NCBI GenBank assembly: GCA_020435995.1
Contig: JAGQYO010000028.1
Span: 1-46,356, forward strand
Direction: 5' to 3'
Length of the DNA stretch: 46,356 bases
Source of the DNA: Flavobacteriales bacterium
Lineage (GTDB): Bacteria; Bacteroidota; Bacteroidia; Flavobacteriales_G; Salibacteraceae
Below, piece by piece: positions 33,656 through 42,947 of this stretch. Numbering within the stretch: position 1 is the first letter of the stretch; every line of letters begins with the position of its first letter. Below the pieces are notes generated by a model, which saw nothing but the letters and a program-made list of their open reading frames with translations, was not told where the DNA came from and did no database searches. The translations under genes were made by a program, and so were the position numbers.

Positions 33656-36600
33656 TTAACGAAGCAAAGTTAGGTATCCTTCTTTAGTATAAGTTTCTCC
33701 ATCATAACCGGTAGCTTTTACGAAATAGATAAAAGTATCCATGTTTTGTAACTCATTTTTGTAATAACCATCCCATGCCGGAATACTTGGAGATGCTTCG
33801 AATACAAGTTCTCCCCATCTATTGAATATTTTAAACTCCAGAATATCCGCAATTCCCCAACCCGCAGGATAAATCAGGTCGTTTTCCCCATCCCCATTTG
33901 GGGTAAATGCATCGGGGACGTCGATTGAAAACTTTTGTTCAACATTGACTAAAAAATTTCTTTCTACCGTAAAACAACCTAGCGAATCAGAAACTAAAAC
34001 TTTATACCTAGTAGCTTCTAAGGGAAAGGCCAGAGGATTGGGGCAATCGGTACAACTCAAACCCGTACCTGGCGTCCACTTCCAAACCGAAGCATTGAAA
34101 AAATTTACGTTAACTTTAAACTCCTCCCCTATGATGATCGTTGTGTCTGCCTGAAGAAAAATTTGAGGTTCTTGAAGCACCCGAACCAATACAGAAGCTT
34201 CATTTACGCAACCATTAGTATCGGTGCCTAATACTTTATAAGTAACGTCCACTTCGGGGGCAGTCTTTGTATGCTGACGAAGTGGAAACCTAACAAACTG
34301 AGTTGGATTCCAAGAATAAGTAGCTCCACCGAAGGCACTCAGAGAGGCGCTATCTCCAAAACAGATAACAGTGTCCTTTTTAGCCGTAATATGGGGCAGC
34401 TGGTGAACAACAATTTGCTTAACAAGTGTGTCCTTGCAGGAGTTTTTTGTGTTTTCATACATCAATTCAACTTGGTAAGTACCTGCCTGCTTAAACTCGT
34501 TTTTTGGATTTGGAATGCTGCTTACATTTCCGTCGTTCATGTTCCACTTCCACAAATTCCCCCTTTGACCCTTGTCGGTAAAATCAACTTTGAAGGGCAT
34601 ACATCCTATCGTGTCAGGAGAGATGTTAAAATCCGCTATCACATTTTCCACCACGAGAGGAACCGACCTGAATTTTTTACAACTTCTGTTAGAATCACTG
34701 TAAACCAAAACCGTTAACAAATTTCCTGGAATGGAGTACTTGTGTGTTTTTATCGTTGTATGCACATCTGTTGAGTCTAGCCTACCGTCGGCAAAATCCC
34801 ATTCGAGGTAGTGGGTATAGCTGTTTAAAGAATCAACTTTGAACACAACTTCTTCGAAGGTGCACACCGAATCTGGTGAAACCTCAAAACGCGCATACGG
34901 GCCTTTTATGTTGACAAAACTATCTAGCCTCACTGAGTTCATACAGCCGTAACTGGTTTCAACCGTAAGGAGGACAGAAAACTTACCTGGCTTTAAAAAG
35001 GTTTTGGTTAGGTTGTTCTTAAGCGGAGATCGAATTGGAATCGTACCATCGCCAAAATCCCAAATTCGCCATTTAATGGAGTCTCCAATGGATACATCAT
35101 TAAAAAAAGTAGTCGCTGGATAACAAGTAGTGTCAGTTAGAGTTGCCCACATTCCTACTGAGTCAATTCCCTGAACGCTAATGGGTATAATTAACGAGTC
35201 TTTGCAACCATTACCTTCCACAATATATTTGGAATGATAAACTCCGCTATTGGCATAACCGTGTCTCGGATTTCTCATGGTAGTTGTATCTCCATCTCCA
35301 AAATGGTAAATAAACTTGGCCCCGGGCATTTGAAGGTTGGTATCAAGAAACTCTATTGTGTCTCTTCTGCATATTGTAGAATCATTGGTTTGGTAGTTCG
35401 CGACTATTTTGGTAAAGTATATCGGTTGTTCTAGTAAACCACCACATCCATACTTATCTCTTATTTGAAGCTCCAACAACATGGTGTCGAGCCACATATT
35501 CTTTTTTGGAAAAAGCGTATCTGTATACAAAAGGGTTTTTATTCCAATAACCTTATCGCTTGAGTAAAAACTGCCATCATAAAACCAATTTCGCCATGTA
35601 ACCGAGCTTTGAACGATGGAAGTGTCCGTAATAGTTAGGCTATCACCGTGGCAAATAACACTGGGTAGAAAAAAACGTGCTTGTGGTTTATTTACGTACA
35701 CATATTTATATGTAGTATCACTACAACTATCGACATTGAACACCACTAACATCACCCTTCGCAAACCCGCGGAATCATAAGTATGATCGGGTAGTTTATC
35801 AAAATCTTTGGTAAAACCATCACCAAAATCCCAATGATACCAGAGCCCATAAACACCAACAGATTTCGACCCGTCAAATTGAACTACTGTGCCAGAGCAA
35901 ACCCAAATGGTATCGGACATATCAATAACAGCCTTTAATGGAATCGGAGAGATTTTGAAGGACGCAGAGTCAACACATTTGGTGGTGTCGTTGATGGCCT
36001 TAAACTTATAGGTATATGTACCGGCAGTAGCGTAGGTATGGTTAAAAGTTAAGTTGTTTGAATCTACCTTCGATGTATCCCCTAGCCAAGTATAATGTCT
36101 GTTGTAGCCCCCTGTAATGTGGTTGGTGAATATGTATTTTAAAGGATTAATACAATCGTTAATGTAGGCGGTGCTTACTATCGGTCCGCTGACCCACACC
36201 ACTTTGTTTAGTGATGTGTCTGCCTTGCAACCGTATTGATACACGGTAAGTTTCACGTTGATTGCACCTAATTTTCTGGCTGGTAAATAGTAGTTTTTAC
36301 CCGTTCCTGGAACTCCGCTCGTTACTTCCCAAGTATAGCTGGTAATTTTGGTGGAATCGGTAGAAGTACTCTTGAAAACAACTAATTCATCATAACAAAC
36401 CGTATCCTTATTCCACACAAAACTTGGATGTTGTTTGGCTCCGACTGAATAGGAAATTGGCTGACGCACTTTGCAACCTGCCGAATCCCAAATAGTAAGC
36501 GACCCCACAAAGCTCCCAGGGGTAGTAATGGTAATAATGTTGGTCGGAGAGGCCAAATTAGAAGTGTCTGCCGGATTTCCAGTTCCAAAATTCCATGAAT

Positions 36601-38014
36601 ATCGAACGGGCTTAAATCTTAAACAATTGGATTGGCTAAACGCTGCAGTGGTAGGTACACAAAGCGCCGCATTAGTGGTTATGTTGATTTGTTCTTTATA
36701 AACCTCAATCGGTTTCGTAACCACACTCACACATCCAAATTTCGATACCACAGAGTCGGTAATAATGTATGTGGCCTTTGCACAACCAATTGTAGGGAAA
36801 AAGAAAGATGTGTCTCGGTCATAACTGTGGTAGTTGTTATAAGGTATCAACCATTTAAAAAAGTGTTTTCCAACATTCCCATAAGACTTGTCACGAAACA
36901 TAAAAAGTTGTGGTTTGCAAATAGAATCCATGGTGGCCGTAAAATCAGCTTTAACACTATCAACATATATACTTTTGGTAATGCTATCTATACAAGTAGG
37001 GCCAGAATTAGCTACCAATTTTACACTATGCCACCCCGATCGATAAAAGACATAAGTAGGGCTTTTGTTGGTTGACGTTCCCAAAGTACCAAAACTCCAA
37101 TTAAAATTTTTAGCCCCAATGGATTGGTTTGTAAAATGTACTGCTTTCGCGATACACACGGTATCTGGCCCACTAAAATCAGCTTTTGTTACGCCAATAG
37201 AAACATATCGTTTGCGGTTGAGGGTGTCTTTGCAATTATTGATATCTGTGGCAATCAGCATGACATCGTAGATTCCTGCCGTAGAATAAGTATGTGTAGG
37301 ATTAGCGCTTGTAGAATTGCTGCCATCACCAAAATACCATTGGTAGGTCAACGGTGGTTTACCTACACTTGAGTTTGTAAAAACCGATGTCAACGGCGCT
37401 TGACAGTCGGAGATATTTGCACCCGTAAACTGAGCTTTAGGTGGGTCCACTACTATTATATTTAAACGCTGCACCTCACCCTGACAACCGTTGGTATCAA
37501 TTACCTTAAGAATGACGGAATAGGTACCTCTGTTGGTGTATCCATGAGTCGAATTTTTGCTACTTCCTTTCGGAGAAAAATCGCCATAGTCCCACTCCCA
37601 CTTTGTGATTTTTCCATCACCAGCGGTAGAGTTATCGACAAACGCAACATTCACTGGGAGGCATTTGGTAAGTTCTGTAAAACTAAACAATGCTGTAGGG
37701 CCTCTAAAAATCCGAATGTAATTAGAGTAAATCTGTTGTACGGTGTCTATTCCGTCCGAAACGGTTAATTTAATGGTGAAACTTCCATTATTGGGATAAG
37801 CTCTCGCGGGATTTTTGAGCGTGCTTACACCGCCATTTCCAAAATCCCAGAGCCAATAAACTATTGGGCCATTGGTGCTGGTGCTCGAATCCATAAAATT
37901 AATCTGGGCTGGCGCACAAGCACGGGTTGTGTCCGATTTAATCTTAACAGTAATGGCTCCAAATACCGAGCTTTGGAGAAGTGCAAAAAGGAATAATAAA
38001 ATTGGCTTTTTCAC
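33656..38014 (-). CDS. giant PKD-repeat surface protein with T9SS type B sorting domain (copy 1)
   Basis: The preferred start is GTG 38014, giving a 1452-residue protein with a clean signal peptide (MKKPILLFLFALLQSSVFG); a longer TTG frame from 38065 would read through the promoter box at 38032-38039. The domain order matches the downstream copy closely, with about 14 PKD-like repeats, cysteine pairs in most repeats, and the same type B C-terminus (VPDAFTPNGDGENDLIYP, FNRWGELVFEA, GYLTLLR). The near-equal lengths and shared motifs show a tandem duplication. It is probably exported by T9SS and anchored on the surface. It diverges from the PorP/SprF and OmpA pair. Confidence 0.92.
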   Translation of the reverse strand: MKKPILLFLFALLQSSVFGAITVKIKSDTTRACAPAQINFMDSSTSTNGPIVYWLWDFGNGGVSTLKNPARAYPNNGSFTIKLTVSDGIDTVQQIYSNYIRIFRGPTALFSFTELTKCLPVNVAFVDNSTAGDGKITKWEWDYGDFSPKGSSKNSTHGYTNRGTYSVILKVIDTNGCQGEVQRLNIIVVDPPKAQFTGANISDCQAPLTSVFTNSSVGKPPLTYQWYFGDGSNSTSANPTHTYSTAGIYDVMLIATDINNCKDTLNRKRYVSIGVTKADFSGPDTVCIAKAVHFTNQSIGAKNFNWSFGTLGTSTNKSPTYVFYRSGWHSVKLVANSGPTCIDSITKSIYVDSVKADFTATMDSICKPQLFMFRDKSYGNVGKHFFKWLIPYNNYHSYDRDTSFFFPTIGCAKATYIITDSVVSKFGCVSVVTKPIEVYKEQINITTNAALCVPTTAAFSQSNCLRFKPVRYSWNFGTGNPADTSNLASPTNIITITTPGSFVGSLTIWDSAGCKVRQPISYSVGAKQHPSFVWNKDTVCYDELVVFKSTSTDSTKITSYTWEVTSGVPGTGKNYYLPARKLGAINVKLTVYQYGCKADTSLNKVVWVSGPIVSTAYINDCINPLKYIFTNHITGGYNRHYTWLGDTSKVDSNNLTFNHTYATAGTYTYKFKAINDTTKCVDSASFKISPIPLKAVIDMSDTIWVCSGTVVQFDGSKSVGVYGLWYHWDFGDGFTKDFDKLPDHTYDSAGLRRVMLVVFNVDSCSDTTYKYVYVNKPQARFFLPSVICHGDSLTITDTSIVQSSVTWRNWFYDGSFYSSDKVIGIKTLLYTDTLFPKKNMWLDTMLLELQIRDKYGCGGLLEQPIYFTKIVANYQTNDSTICRRDTIEFLDTNLQMPGAKFIYHFGDGDTTTMRNPRHGYANSGVYHSKYIVEGNGCKDSLIIPISVQGIDSVGMWATLTDTTCYPATTFFNDVSIGDSIKWRIWDFGDGTIPIRSPLKNNLTKTFLKPGKFSVLLTVETSYGCMNSVRLDSFVNIKGPYARFEVSPDSVCTFEEVVFKVDSLNSYTHYLEWDFADGRLDSTDVHTTIKTHKYSIPGNLLTVLVYSDSNRSCKKFRSVPLVVENVIADFNISPDTIGCMPFKVDFTDKGQRGNLWKWNMNDGNVSSIPNPKNEFKQAGTYQVELMYENTKNSCKDTLVKQIVVHQLPHITAKKDTVICFGDSASLSAFGGATYSWNPTQFVRFPLRQHTKTAPEVDVTYKVLGTDTNGCVNEASVLVRVLQEPQIFLQADTTIIIGEEFKVNVNFFNASVWKWTPGTGLSCTDCPNPLAFPLEATRYKVLVSDSLGCFTVERNFLVNVEQKFSIDVPDAFTPNGDGENDLIYPAGWGIADILEFKIFNRWGELVFEASPSIPAWDGYYKNELQNMDTFIYFVKATGYDGETYTKEGYLTLLR

Positions 38015-38031
38015 CTGCTTGACTAAACCTC

Positions 38032-38039
38032 CAAATGTA
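38032..38039 (-). promoter_or_regulatory. candidate -7 box TACATTTG for the PKD operon
   Basis: Minus-strand TACATTTG matches TAnnTTTG and ends 17 bases before GTG 38014. It supports that start over TTG 38065. The same 8-base box precedes lysC. No -33 TTTG at the usual spacing. Confidence 0.45.
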
Positions 38040-38148
38040 ACTTTTAAATCAAAATATGCTTTCAAGGATTTGTAAACCGATTCTTTTGATTTATTAAAAA
38101 GGATAGATTTATATTCACTAATTAAACTTTCTTTGCTTAATTCGAAAA

Positions 38149-39165
38149 GTGAAATTTATCAAAGACCATATTCTTCTTCTATCCATCATTTTGACGGTTG
38201 GAATGAGTAACGCTCAAGACGTACACTATAGCCAATTTTATTTAAGCCCACTGACAACAAACCCAGCAAACACGGGCAACATAGATGGTGATTGGCGTTT
38301 TGCAGGCAACTTCAGAAACCAATGGAGGAGCCTTGGTAGACCCTTTATTAGCACCTCCTTTAGCTACGATCAAAATTTCTTTGTTTACAACGAACATTTA
38401 AGCGGTGGACTCATGTTTATGCACGATGAGTCGGGATTGGTAAATCTTCGTCTTGAAAAAATAATGGCGTCTTTGGCTTACCACAAGAGTTTTGATATTC
38501 ATAGTTTTCATATCGGATTTCAACCGGGATACGCCATTAAAGCTGCTGATTTGAATGGCACTTCCCTACCCGATCAGTACGACCGAAATACCGGCGGGTT
38601 CAATAGCAATCTGCCCACAAGCGACCCTTATATACAAGCGCAGCTCAGCTACTTCGACTTCAATGCAGGCCTTGCCTATGGCATCGACTTGGGAAAAGCG
38701 CACCCAGAAGTGGGATTTGCGATGTTTCACCTAACAAAACCTCAGGAAACTTTTTATAACAACGACAACCGGTTGCCAGTAAGGTATATTTTTAATGCCA
38801 AAAGTGAAATTGAAGTTTTGGATGTGCTCAGCGTAATGCCCTACGGAATGTATATGATGCACAATAAAGCGTCGGAATTGGTCATTGGCGCCAACGCCAT
38901 TTTTCATTTACCAGAGAATAATTCTAAAGCCACCGGAATATATGGCGGACTTATGTTTAGAAATGGTTTTAATAGAAATACCGATGCAGCCATAGCCGTT
39001 GCGGGAATCCGATACACTCACCTTGAAATTGGCGTAAACTACGATATAAACGTATCCGAACTAAAATTGGCTACCGACAACAAAGGCGCTTTCGAAATTT
39101 CATTGGTTTATACCAGTTTGAGTACCTTATTGAAAAAAACAGCTATTCCTTGTGATCGATATTAA
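38149..39165 (+). CDS. PorP/SprF family T9SS-associated outer-membrane protein
   Basis: The 338-residue protein starts at GTG 38149 with a signal peptide ending in SNAQ. It has the PorP/SprF opening DVHYSQFYLSPLTTNPANTG, then NFRNQWRSLG and repeated barrel strands. PorP/SprF proteins are outer-membrane barrels that act with T9SS in export or anchoring of type B cargo such as SprB. It is divergent from the two giant type B proteins and overlaps an OmpA-type gene by 14 bases. This is the classic SprF-like partner arrangement, so it is likely the dedicated partner of that cargo. Confidence 0.93.
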   Translation: MKFIKDHILLLSIILTVGMSNAQDVHYSQFYLSPLTTNPANTGNIDGDWRFAGNFRNQWRSLGRPFISTSFSYDQNFFVYNEHLSGGLMFMHDESGLVNLRLEKIMASLAYHKSFDIHSFHIGFQPGYAIKAADLNGTSLPDQYDRNTGGFNSNLPTSDPYIQAQLSYFDFNAGLAYGIDLGKAHPEVGFAMFHLTKPQETFYNNDNRLPVRYIFNAKSEIEVLDVLSVMPYGMYMMHNKASELVIGANAIFHLPENNSKATGIYGGLMFRNGFNRNTDAAIAVAGIRYTHLEIGVNYDINVSELKLATDNKGAFEISLVYTSLSTLLKKTAIPCDRY

Positions 39166-41209
39166 ATTCATTCTTAAGAGTTCATTTGTATCTGTAATGA
39201 CCTTGTTGATGGTATTGTCTCTTGGCGCACAAGAAAACGTCACCGACATCAAAACGCCCCATCTCAAAAAGTATTTTAAAAGTGCCAAAAGAGCCAAAGA
39301 TCATTATTCGCAAATTGATTTTTTGGAAGAACTCACCAAGAGAAAACCTGAAAAACTTCAATACAAATACGATCTAGCAAGAGCCTATGATAATTCGAGG
39401 AATTTTCAACGGGCTTTAGAGGAGTACTCTAAAGTTTATTACGCCGACCAAGAAGCCTACGCAGTTTGTTTGTTCCACATGGGCCGAATTATGAAAACCC
39501 GTGAGCAGTACGATATGGCTAAGGTGTATTTCGAGAAGTTTGTGAAGGGTTATAGCGATAAAAACAACGGAAAATATTACAAGAGCTTAGTAAAAGCTGA
39601 AATAGCAGGATGCGATTTTGCCCTCGCCGAAGACACCGCTACCCAATTTGCCCGCGTGAAGCACACAGAGGGTTATGTCAATTTCGCCAACATAGAATTC
39701 TCACCGCAGATAATTGATTCCAATACATTCTGGTACATAAGCTTGCCCAGTGATTCAGTCGTTTTTATCAAAGAAGATGTAGTTGATGAAACCACCCTAC
39801 TTAAAAGGAAAATATATGAAGCCAAAAAAGTTAATGGTGAGTGGAAAAACAATGGTGAAGCCGAAATATTTGTAAATAAATCGAAGAATAACATAGGAAG
39901 TTTTTGTTTTTCTCATGACCAGCAACGTATATACTACACCGTGTGCAAGCCCAACTGGCAAAACAGAATTATGTGTAAAATATACATGGCCGAAAAAGAA
40001 GATGGTGAATGGGGAAAACCCATCCTTTTGCCCGGAGACATTAACCTTTCAAAATATACAAGCACCCATCCTGCAGTAGGTCTTTCTTCCAAGCCTGACC
40101 GCGAAATCTTATATTTTGTTTCTGACCGACCTGATGGAAAAGGCCACATGGACATTTGGTACACCCGGTATCGCATATCCAAGGGCACATTTGAAAAGGC
40201 CAGAAACTGCGGTACAAAGGTGAACTCTATTGGAAATGAAATGTCACCCGTTTATGATAACAAAGCACATCGCTTGTATTACAGCAGCGATGGTCAGCCT
40301 GGCATCGGAGGATACGATATTTTTTACACCTCGGGCGAAAGAAGCAGATGGACCGGAAAAGGTGTGAACATTGGAAAATCTATCAACTCCCCTGTTGATG
40401 ACATGTATTATATGTTGTTTGACGATAGAGAAACTGGACTGCTTATTTCGAATAGAGAAGGAAGTATCTCGCTCAAACACGAACATTGTTGCGATGATAT
40501 TTTTCAATTTAAATGGTATAACTCCATTCACATTAACCTAAAAGGGGGGATAAAAAATGACTCCGACAAAACACCCATTAACGATGCGCAACTCATTGTC
40601 TTTTTAATTAATGAAGAAGACAAAGAAGAAATTGAGGTAGATCGCATTCTTTCAAAAGAAGATGGAACATTCGATTTGGAATTATTTGAAGAGAACAAAT
40701 ACCGCATTGTTGTTCACAAAGAAGGTCTTTTCAATGAAACTTTTGATGTAAGCACGAAGGGAATTGTAAAAACAACTGTTATCACAAAGAACGTTTTAAT
40801 GAGGCCAATTCCTGATGCTGAAATTATTATTCCAAATATTTACTACGATTTTGACGATGCTGGGCTGACGCCACTGGCTCGTACTGCTATCGATACTTCT
40901 ATTTTTGTATTGCTTACCCAAAACCCAACGCTCATAGTCGAAATTGCATCACATACCGACAGCAAAGGTTCAAATCCTTATAATTTAAATTTGAGTCAGC
41001 GACGGGCCGAATCAGTGGTTAATTATTTAAGAAAGCAAGGAATTCCCAAAGACCGAGTGAAACCCAAAGGCTATGGTGAAACCCAGCCCATTGCACCAAA
41101 TGAAAACCCTGATGGCACTGATAATCCTGAGGGACGCGCCCGAAATAGAAGAACAAGTTTTAGGGTCATTGGTGAATTACCCGTTCAAATCAATTACGAA
41201 GAGCCATAA
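39152..41209 (+). CDS. OmpA-family protein with PD40 propeller and peptidoglycan-binding domain
   Basis: The 685-residue protein starts at GTG 39152 inside the preceding gene, with a signal peptide ending near LSLGAQ. In order it has a TPR-like helical region (about 30-135), a PD40/WD40-like beta-propeller (about 160-440, with VSDRPDGKGHMDIWY and YSSDGQPGIGGYDIFYTS), a carboxypeptidase-regulatory-like fold (about 465-545), and an OmpA_C domain (about 555-680) with HTDSKGSNPYNLNLSQRRA and the RARNRRTSF binding arginines. The set resembles PorE/SprE-type anchors of T9SS. Overlap with the PorP/SprF gene implies coupled translation. Confidence 0.92.
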   Translation: MIDIKFILKSSFVSVMTLLMVLSLGAQENVTDIKTPHLKKYFKSAKRAKDHYSQIDFLEELTKRKPEKLQYKYDLARAYDNSRNFQRALEEYSKVYYADQEAYAVCLFHMGRIMKTREQYDMAKVYFEKFVKGYSDKNNGKYYKSLVKAEIAGCDFALAEDTATQFARVKHTEGYVNFANIEFSPQIIDSNTFWYISLPSDSVVFIKEDVVDETTLLKRKIYEAKKVNGEWKNNGEAEIFVNKSKNNIGSFCFSHDQQRIYYTVCKPNWQNRIMCKIYMAEKEDGEWGKPILLPGDINLSKYTSTHPAVGLSSKPDREILYFVSDRPDGKGHMDIWYTRYRISKGTFEKARNCGTKVNSIGNEMSPVYDNKAHRLYYSSDGQPGIGGYDIFYTSGERSRWTGKGVNIGKSINSPVDDMYYMLFDDRETGLLISNREGSISLKHEHCCDDIFQFKWYNSIHINLKGGIKNDSDKTPINDAQLIVFLINEEDKEEIEVDRILSKEDGTFDLELFEENKYRIVVHKEGLFNETFDVSTKGIVKTTVITKNVLMRPIPDAEIIIPNIYYDFDDAGLTPLARTAIDTSIFVLLTQNPTLIVEIASHTDSKGSNPYNLNLSQRRAESVVNYLRKQGIPKDRVKPKGYGETQPIAPNENPDGTDNPEGRARNRRTSFRVIGELPVQINYEEP

Positions 41210-41219
41210 AATGATATTG

Positions 41220-41238
41220 CGCAAATTCTAAATTTGCG
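41220..41238 (+). promoter_or_regulatory. perfect inverted repeat overlapping a candidate -7 box
   Basis: CGCAAATT (41220-41227) and AATTTGCG (41231-41238) form a perfect 8-base inverted repeat around CTA. The candidate -7 box TAAATTTG (41229-41236) is embedded in the right arm and ends 17 bases before ATG 41254. A dimeric protein bound here would cover the promoter; a short hairpin is the alternative. No T tract follows, so it is not a terminator. Confidence 0.45.
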
Positions 41239-41253
41239 TATAACTCCATAATT

Positions 41254-42207
41254 ATGCGCTATTTACTTTTCCTCTGTTGTTGTTTCAGCTTTTCCACTTC
41301 CTGCTACTCCCAATCCAAATTGGAAAACGATGAATTTATTGATTGGATAAAATTTTCAGAAGTGGTAATTTCTGGTGTATCGTATCCAGAGTTTTGGGAG
41401 CCTCGACCCGGTAACTTTTGGACAACCAGCAACCAAGGTACACGAACCATCTCCTTCGCTCCTACCTGTTTGAGAACTGAAGATGCCATTGATAATACTG
41501 CCGTGTTGCTGCGTTCCGCTACGTTCCCATTTGGTATTGCTGCTGGAAGTTTAGTTTCTGGAACGTATCTAGGCGGCACCGATCCAGCAAAAGCTATAAA
41601 AAGTGGGAGACCTTGGACAGGAAAGCCAGAGAGATTTGTGGGATATTATAAATACCTGCCCAAAAATGGAGACTATTGTATCATAGACGCTATACTCACC
41701 AAGTGGAATGGAAGCAGCTCGGATACAATTGGCAGAGCCCAAATTCCTGCCTCTGATGTTTCTAAAACGGTAAGTACTTACACCAAATTCGATTTCCCTT
41801 TTAATTATAACTACGCCAATAAAGGAGAGCCTGACTCGATTCGCATTGTATTTACCGCAAGCGGAAACGGTATCAATTTTAAAGGGGGAAATGGTACAGA
41901 ATTATACCTCGATCATATCAAGCTTTTGTATCCCGGAGAAACAGGCTTGCCCGAATTAGAGGAGAACAACCTGCTTCGCATATTTCCCAATCCAGCTTCG
42001 CACACCGTTTTTATCCGACTAAAAGAAATAAAAAAAGAGGTGGAATTCTCCATTTACAACAGCGCTGGAAGTCTTGTACTATCTGAAACCATTGTTGACA
42101 GCTTTAACCCAATTGATATATCGAACCTTAGCAGTGGTTTGTATTTCTACCGCGCAACCCAAAAAGGATTGAAAGAAATCCAAGGAAAAATTCTCATAGA
42201 ACAATGA
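41254..42207 (+). CDS. T9SS type A sorting-domain protein with PCMD-like domain
   Basis: The 317-residue protein has a signal peptide (residues 1-19, ending CYSQ). Its main domain (about 25-225) resembles the putative carbohydrate metabolism domain, PCMD: PEFWEPRPGNFWTTSNQGT, RPWTGKPERFVGYYKYLP, and LYLDHIKLLYPGE. The last 75 residues are a T9SS type A sorting domain (LLRIFPNPASHTVFI ... ISNLSSGLYFYRA ... GKILIEQ). It is therefore exported and attached to the surface or released. Its stop overlaps the following barrel gene by four bases (ATGA). PCMD assignment is by pattern and the substrate is unknown. Confidence 0.85.
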   Translation: MRYLLFLCCCFSFSTSCYSQSKLENDEFIDWIKFSEVVISGVSYPEFWEPRPGNFWTTSNQGTRTISFAPTCLRTEDAIDNTAVLLRSATFPFGIAAGSLVSGTYLGGTDPAKAIKSGRPWTGKPERFVGYYKYLPKNGDYCIIDAILTKWNGSSSDTIGRAQIPASDVSKTVSTYTKFDFPFNYNYANKGEPDSIRIVFTASGNGINFKGGNGTELYLDHIKLLYPGETGLPELEENNLLRIFPNPASHTVFIRLKEIKKEVEFSIYNSAGSLVLSETIVDSFNPIDISNLSSGLYFYRATQKGLKEIQGKILIEQ

Positions 42208-42947
42208 AAGGTGTAGTTTTTTTTCTTTCACTTTTTGTTACCTCGCATCTAATAGCACAAAATCAGAGAGTTTCGTTTGGTCCAAAGGTGGGAATGATGA
42301 TTGGGGCTCCTGTTCCACATGGTAACGCGCCAGAAGATGCTACCGGAAAGCCTTTGCTAGGACCAAATTTGGGCTTGCTCTTTGGCTACCACTTCACAGA
42401 TAAATGGGCTGTGTTTTCCGAATTATCCTTTCACGAAAAAGGCGCCAAGTTCGAATCGAAATTGGTTAATCAGGAATACATAGATGAGGTCGTGTTGGTA
42501 ACACCAGACGGAACCGTACATCGCGCAGAAATAAAAACCATTTTTAATGGTAAATCAAATGGCGAGCTAGATAATTGGTATCTTTCAGTTCCTGTTTTGG
42601 CTAGGTATTCCTTCAGTCCAAAGTTTCATTTAATTGGCGGAGGGTACTACGCTACCCTTGTTATGAGTAATTCGAAAACGCTTGCCGAAGGATTTGTTGG
42701 AGCCAGTACCATACTCACTGTTGAAGAAAAAGACCTAAGCTCAGAAATGAACGAAACGGATTATGGCGCAATTTGCGGTGTTCAATACCAATTCAAACCA
42801 CTTGTAATCGACTTCAGGTTGAGTTATGGTTTCAATTCTATTTTTAGGTCAGATTATAAGACCATAAACTACCCTGTAAGAAACGTTTATACCGAGCTAT
42901 CGCTTGCCTACTTGTTTCTAAAACCGAGAGGCCCCTCCAATGAGTGA
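42204..42947 (+). CDS. PorT-like outer-membrane beta-barrel protein
   Basis: The 247-residue protein has a signal peptide (to about residue 19, LIAQ). The barrel pattern of the Bacteroidota outer-membrane beta-barrel family follows: VSFGPKVGMMIG at the start, LGLLFGYHFTDKWAVFSELSFHEKGAKF, and a final strand VYTELSLAYLF. It is translationally coupled to the T9SS type A gene upstream and the MATE gene downstream (4 and 8 base overlaps). It could present or import ligands of the PCMD-like protein, but this is inferred from the operon alone. Confidence 0.83.
   Translation: MKGVVFFLSLFVTSHLIAQNQRVSFGPKVGMMIGAPVPHGNAPEDATGKPLLGPNLGLLFGYHFTDKWAVFSELSFHEKGAKFESKLVNQEYIDEVVLVTPDGTVHRAEIKTIFNGKSNGELDNWYLSVPVLARYSFSPKFHLIGGGYYATLVMSNSKTLAEGFVGASTILTVEEKDLSSEMNETDYGAICGVQYQFKPLVIDFRLSYGFNSIFRSDYKTINYPVRNVYTELSLAYLFLKPRGPSNE

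Noticed and set aside
33381-38075. Several 60-150 codon frames antisense to or out of frame with the giant PKD genes
   Set aside because: They arise from low stop density opposite repeat-rich coding sequence and show no signal peptide, domain or start context.
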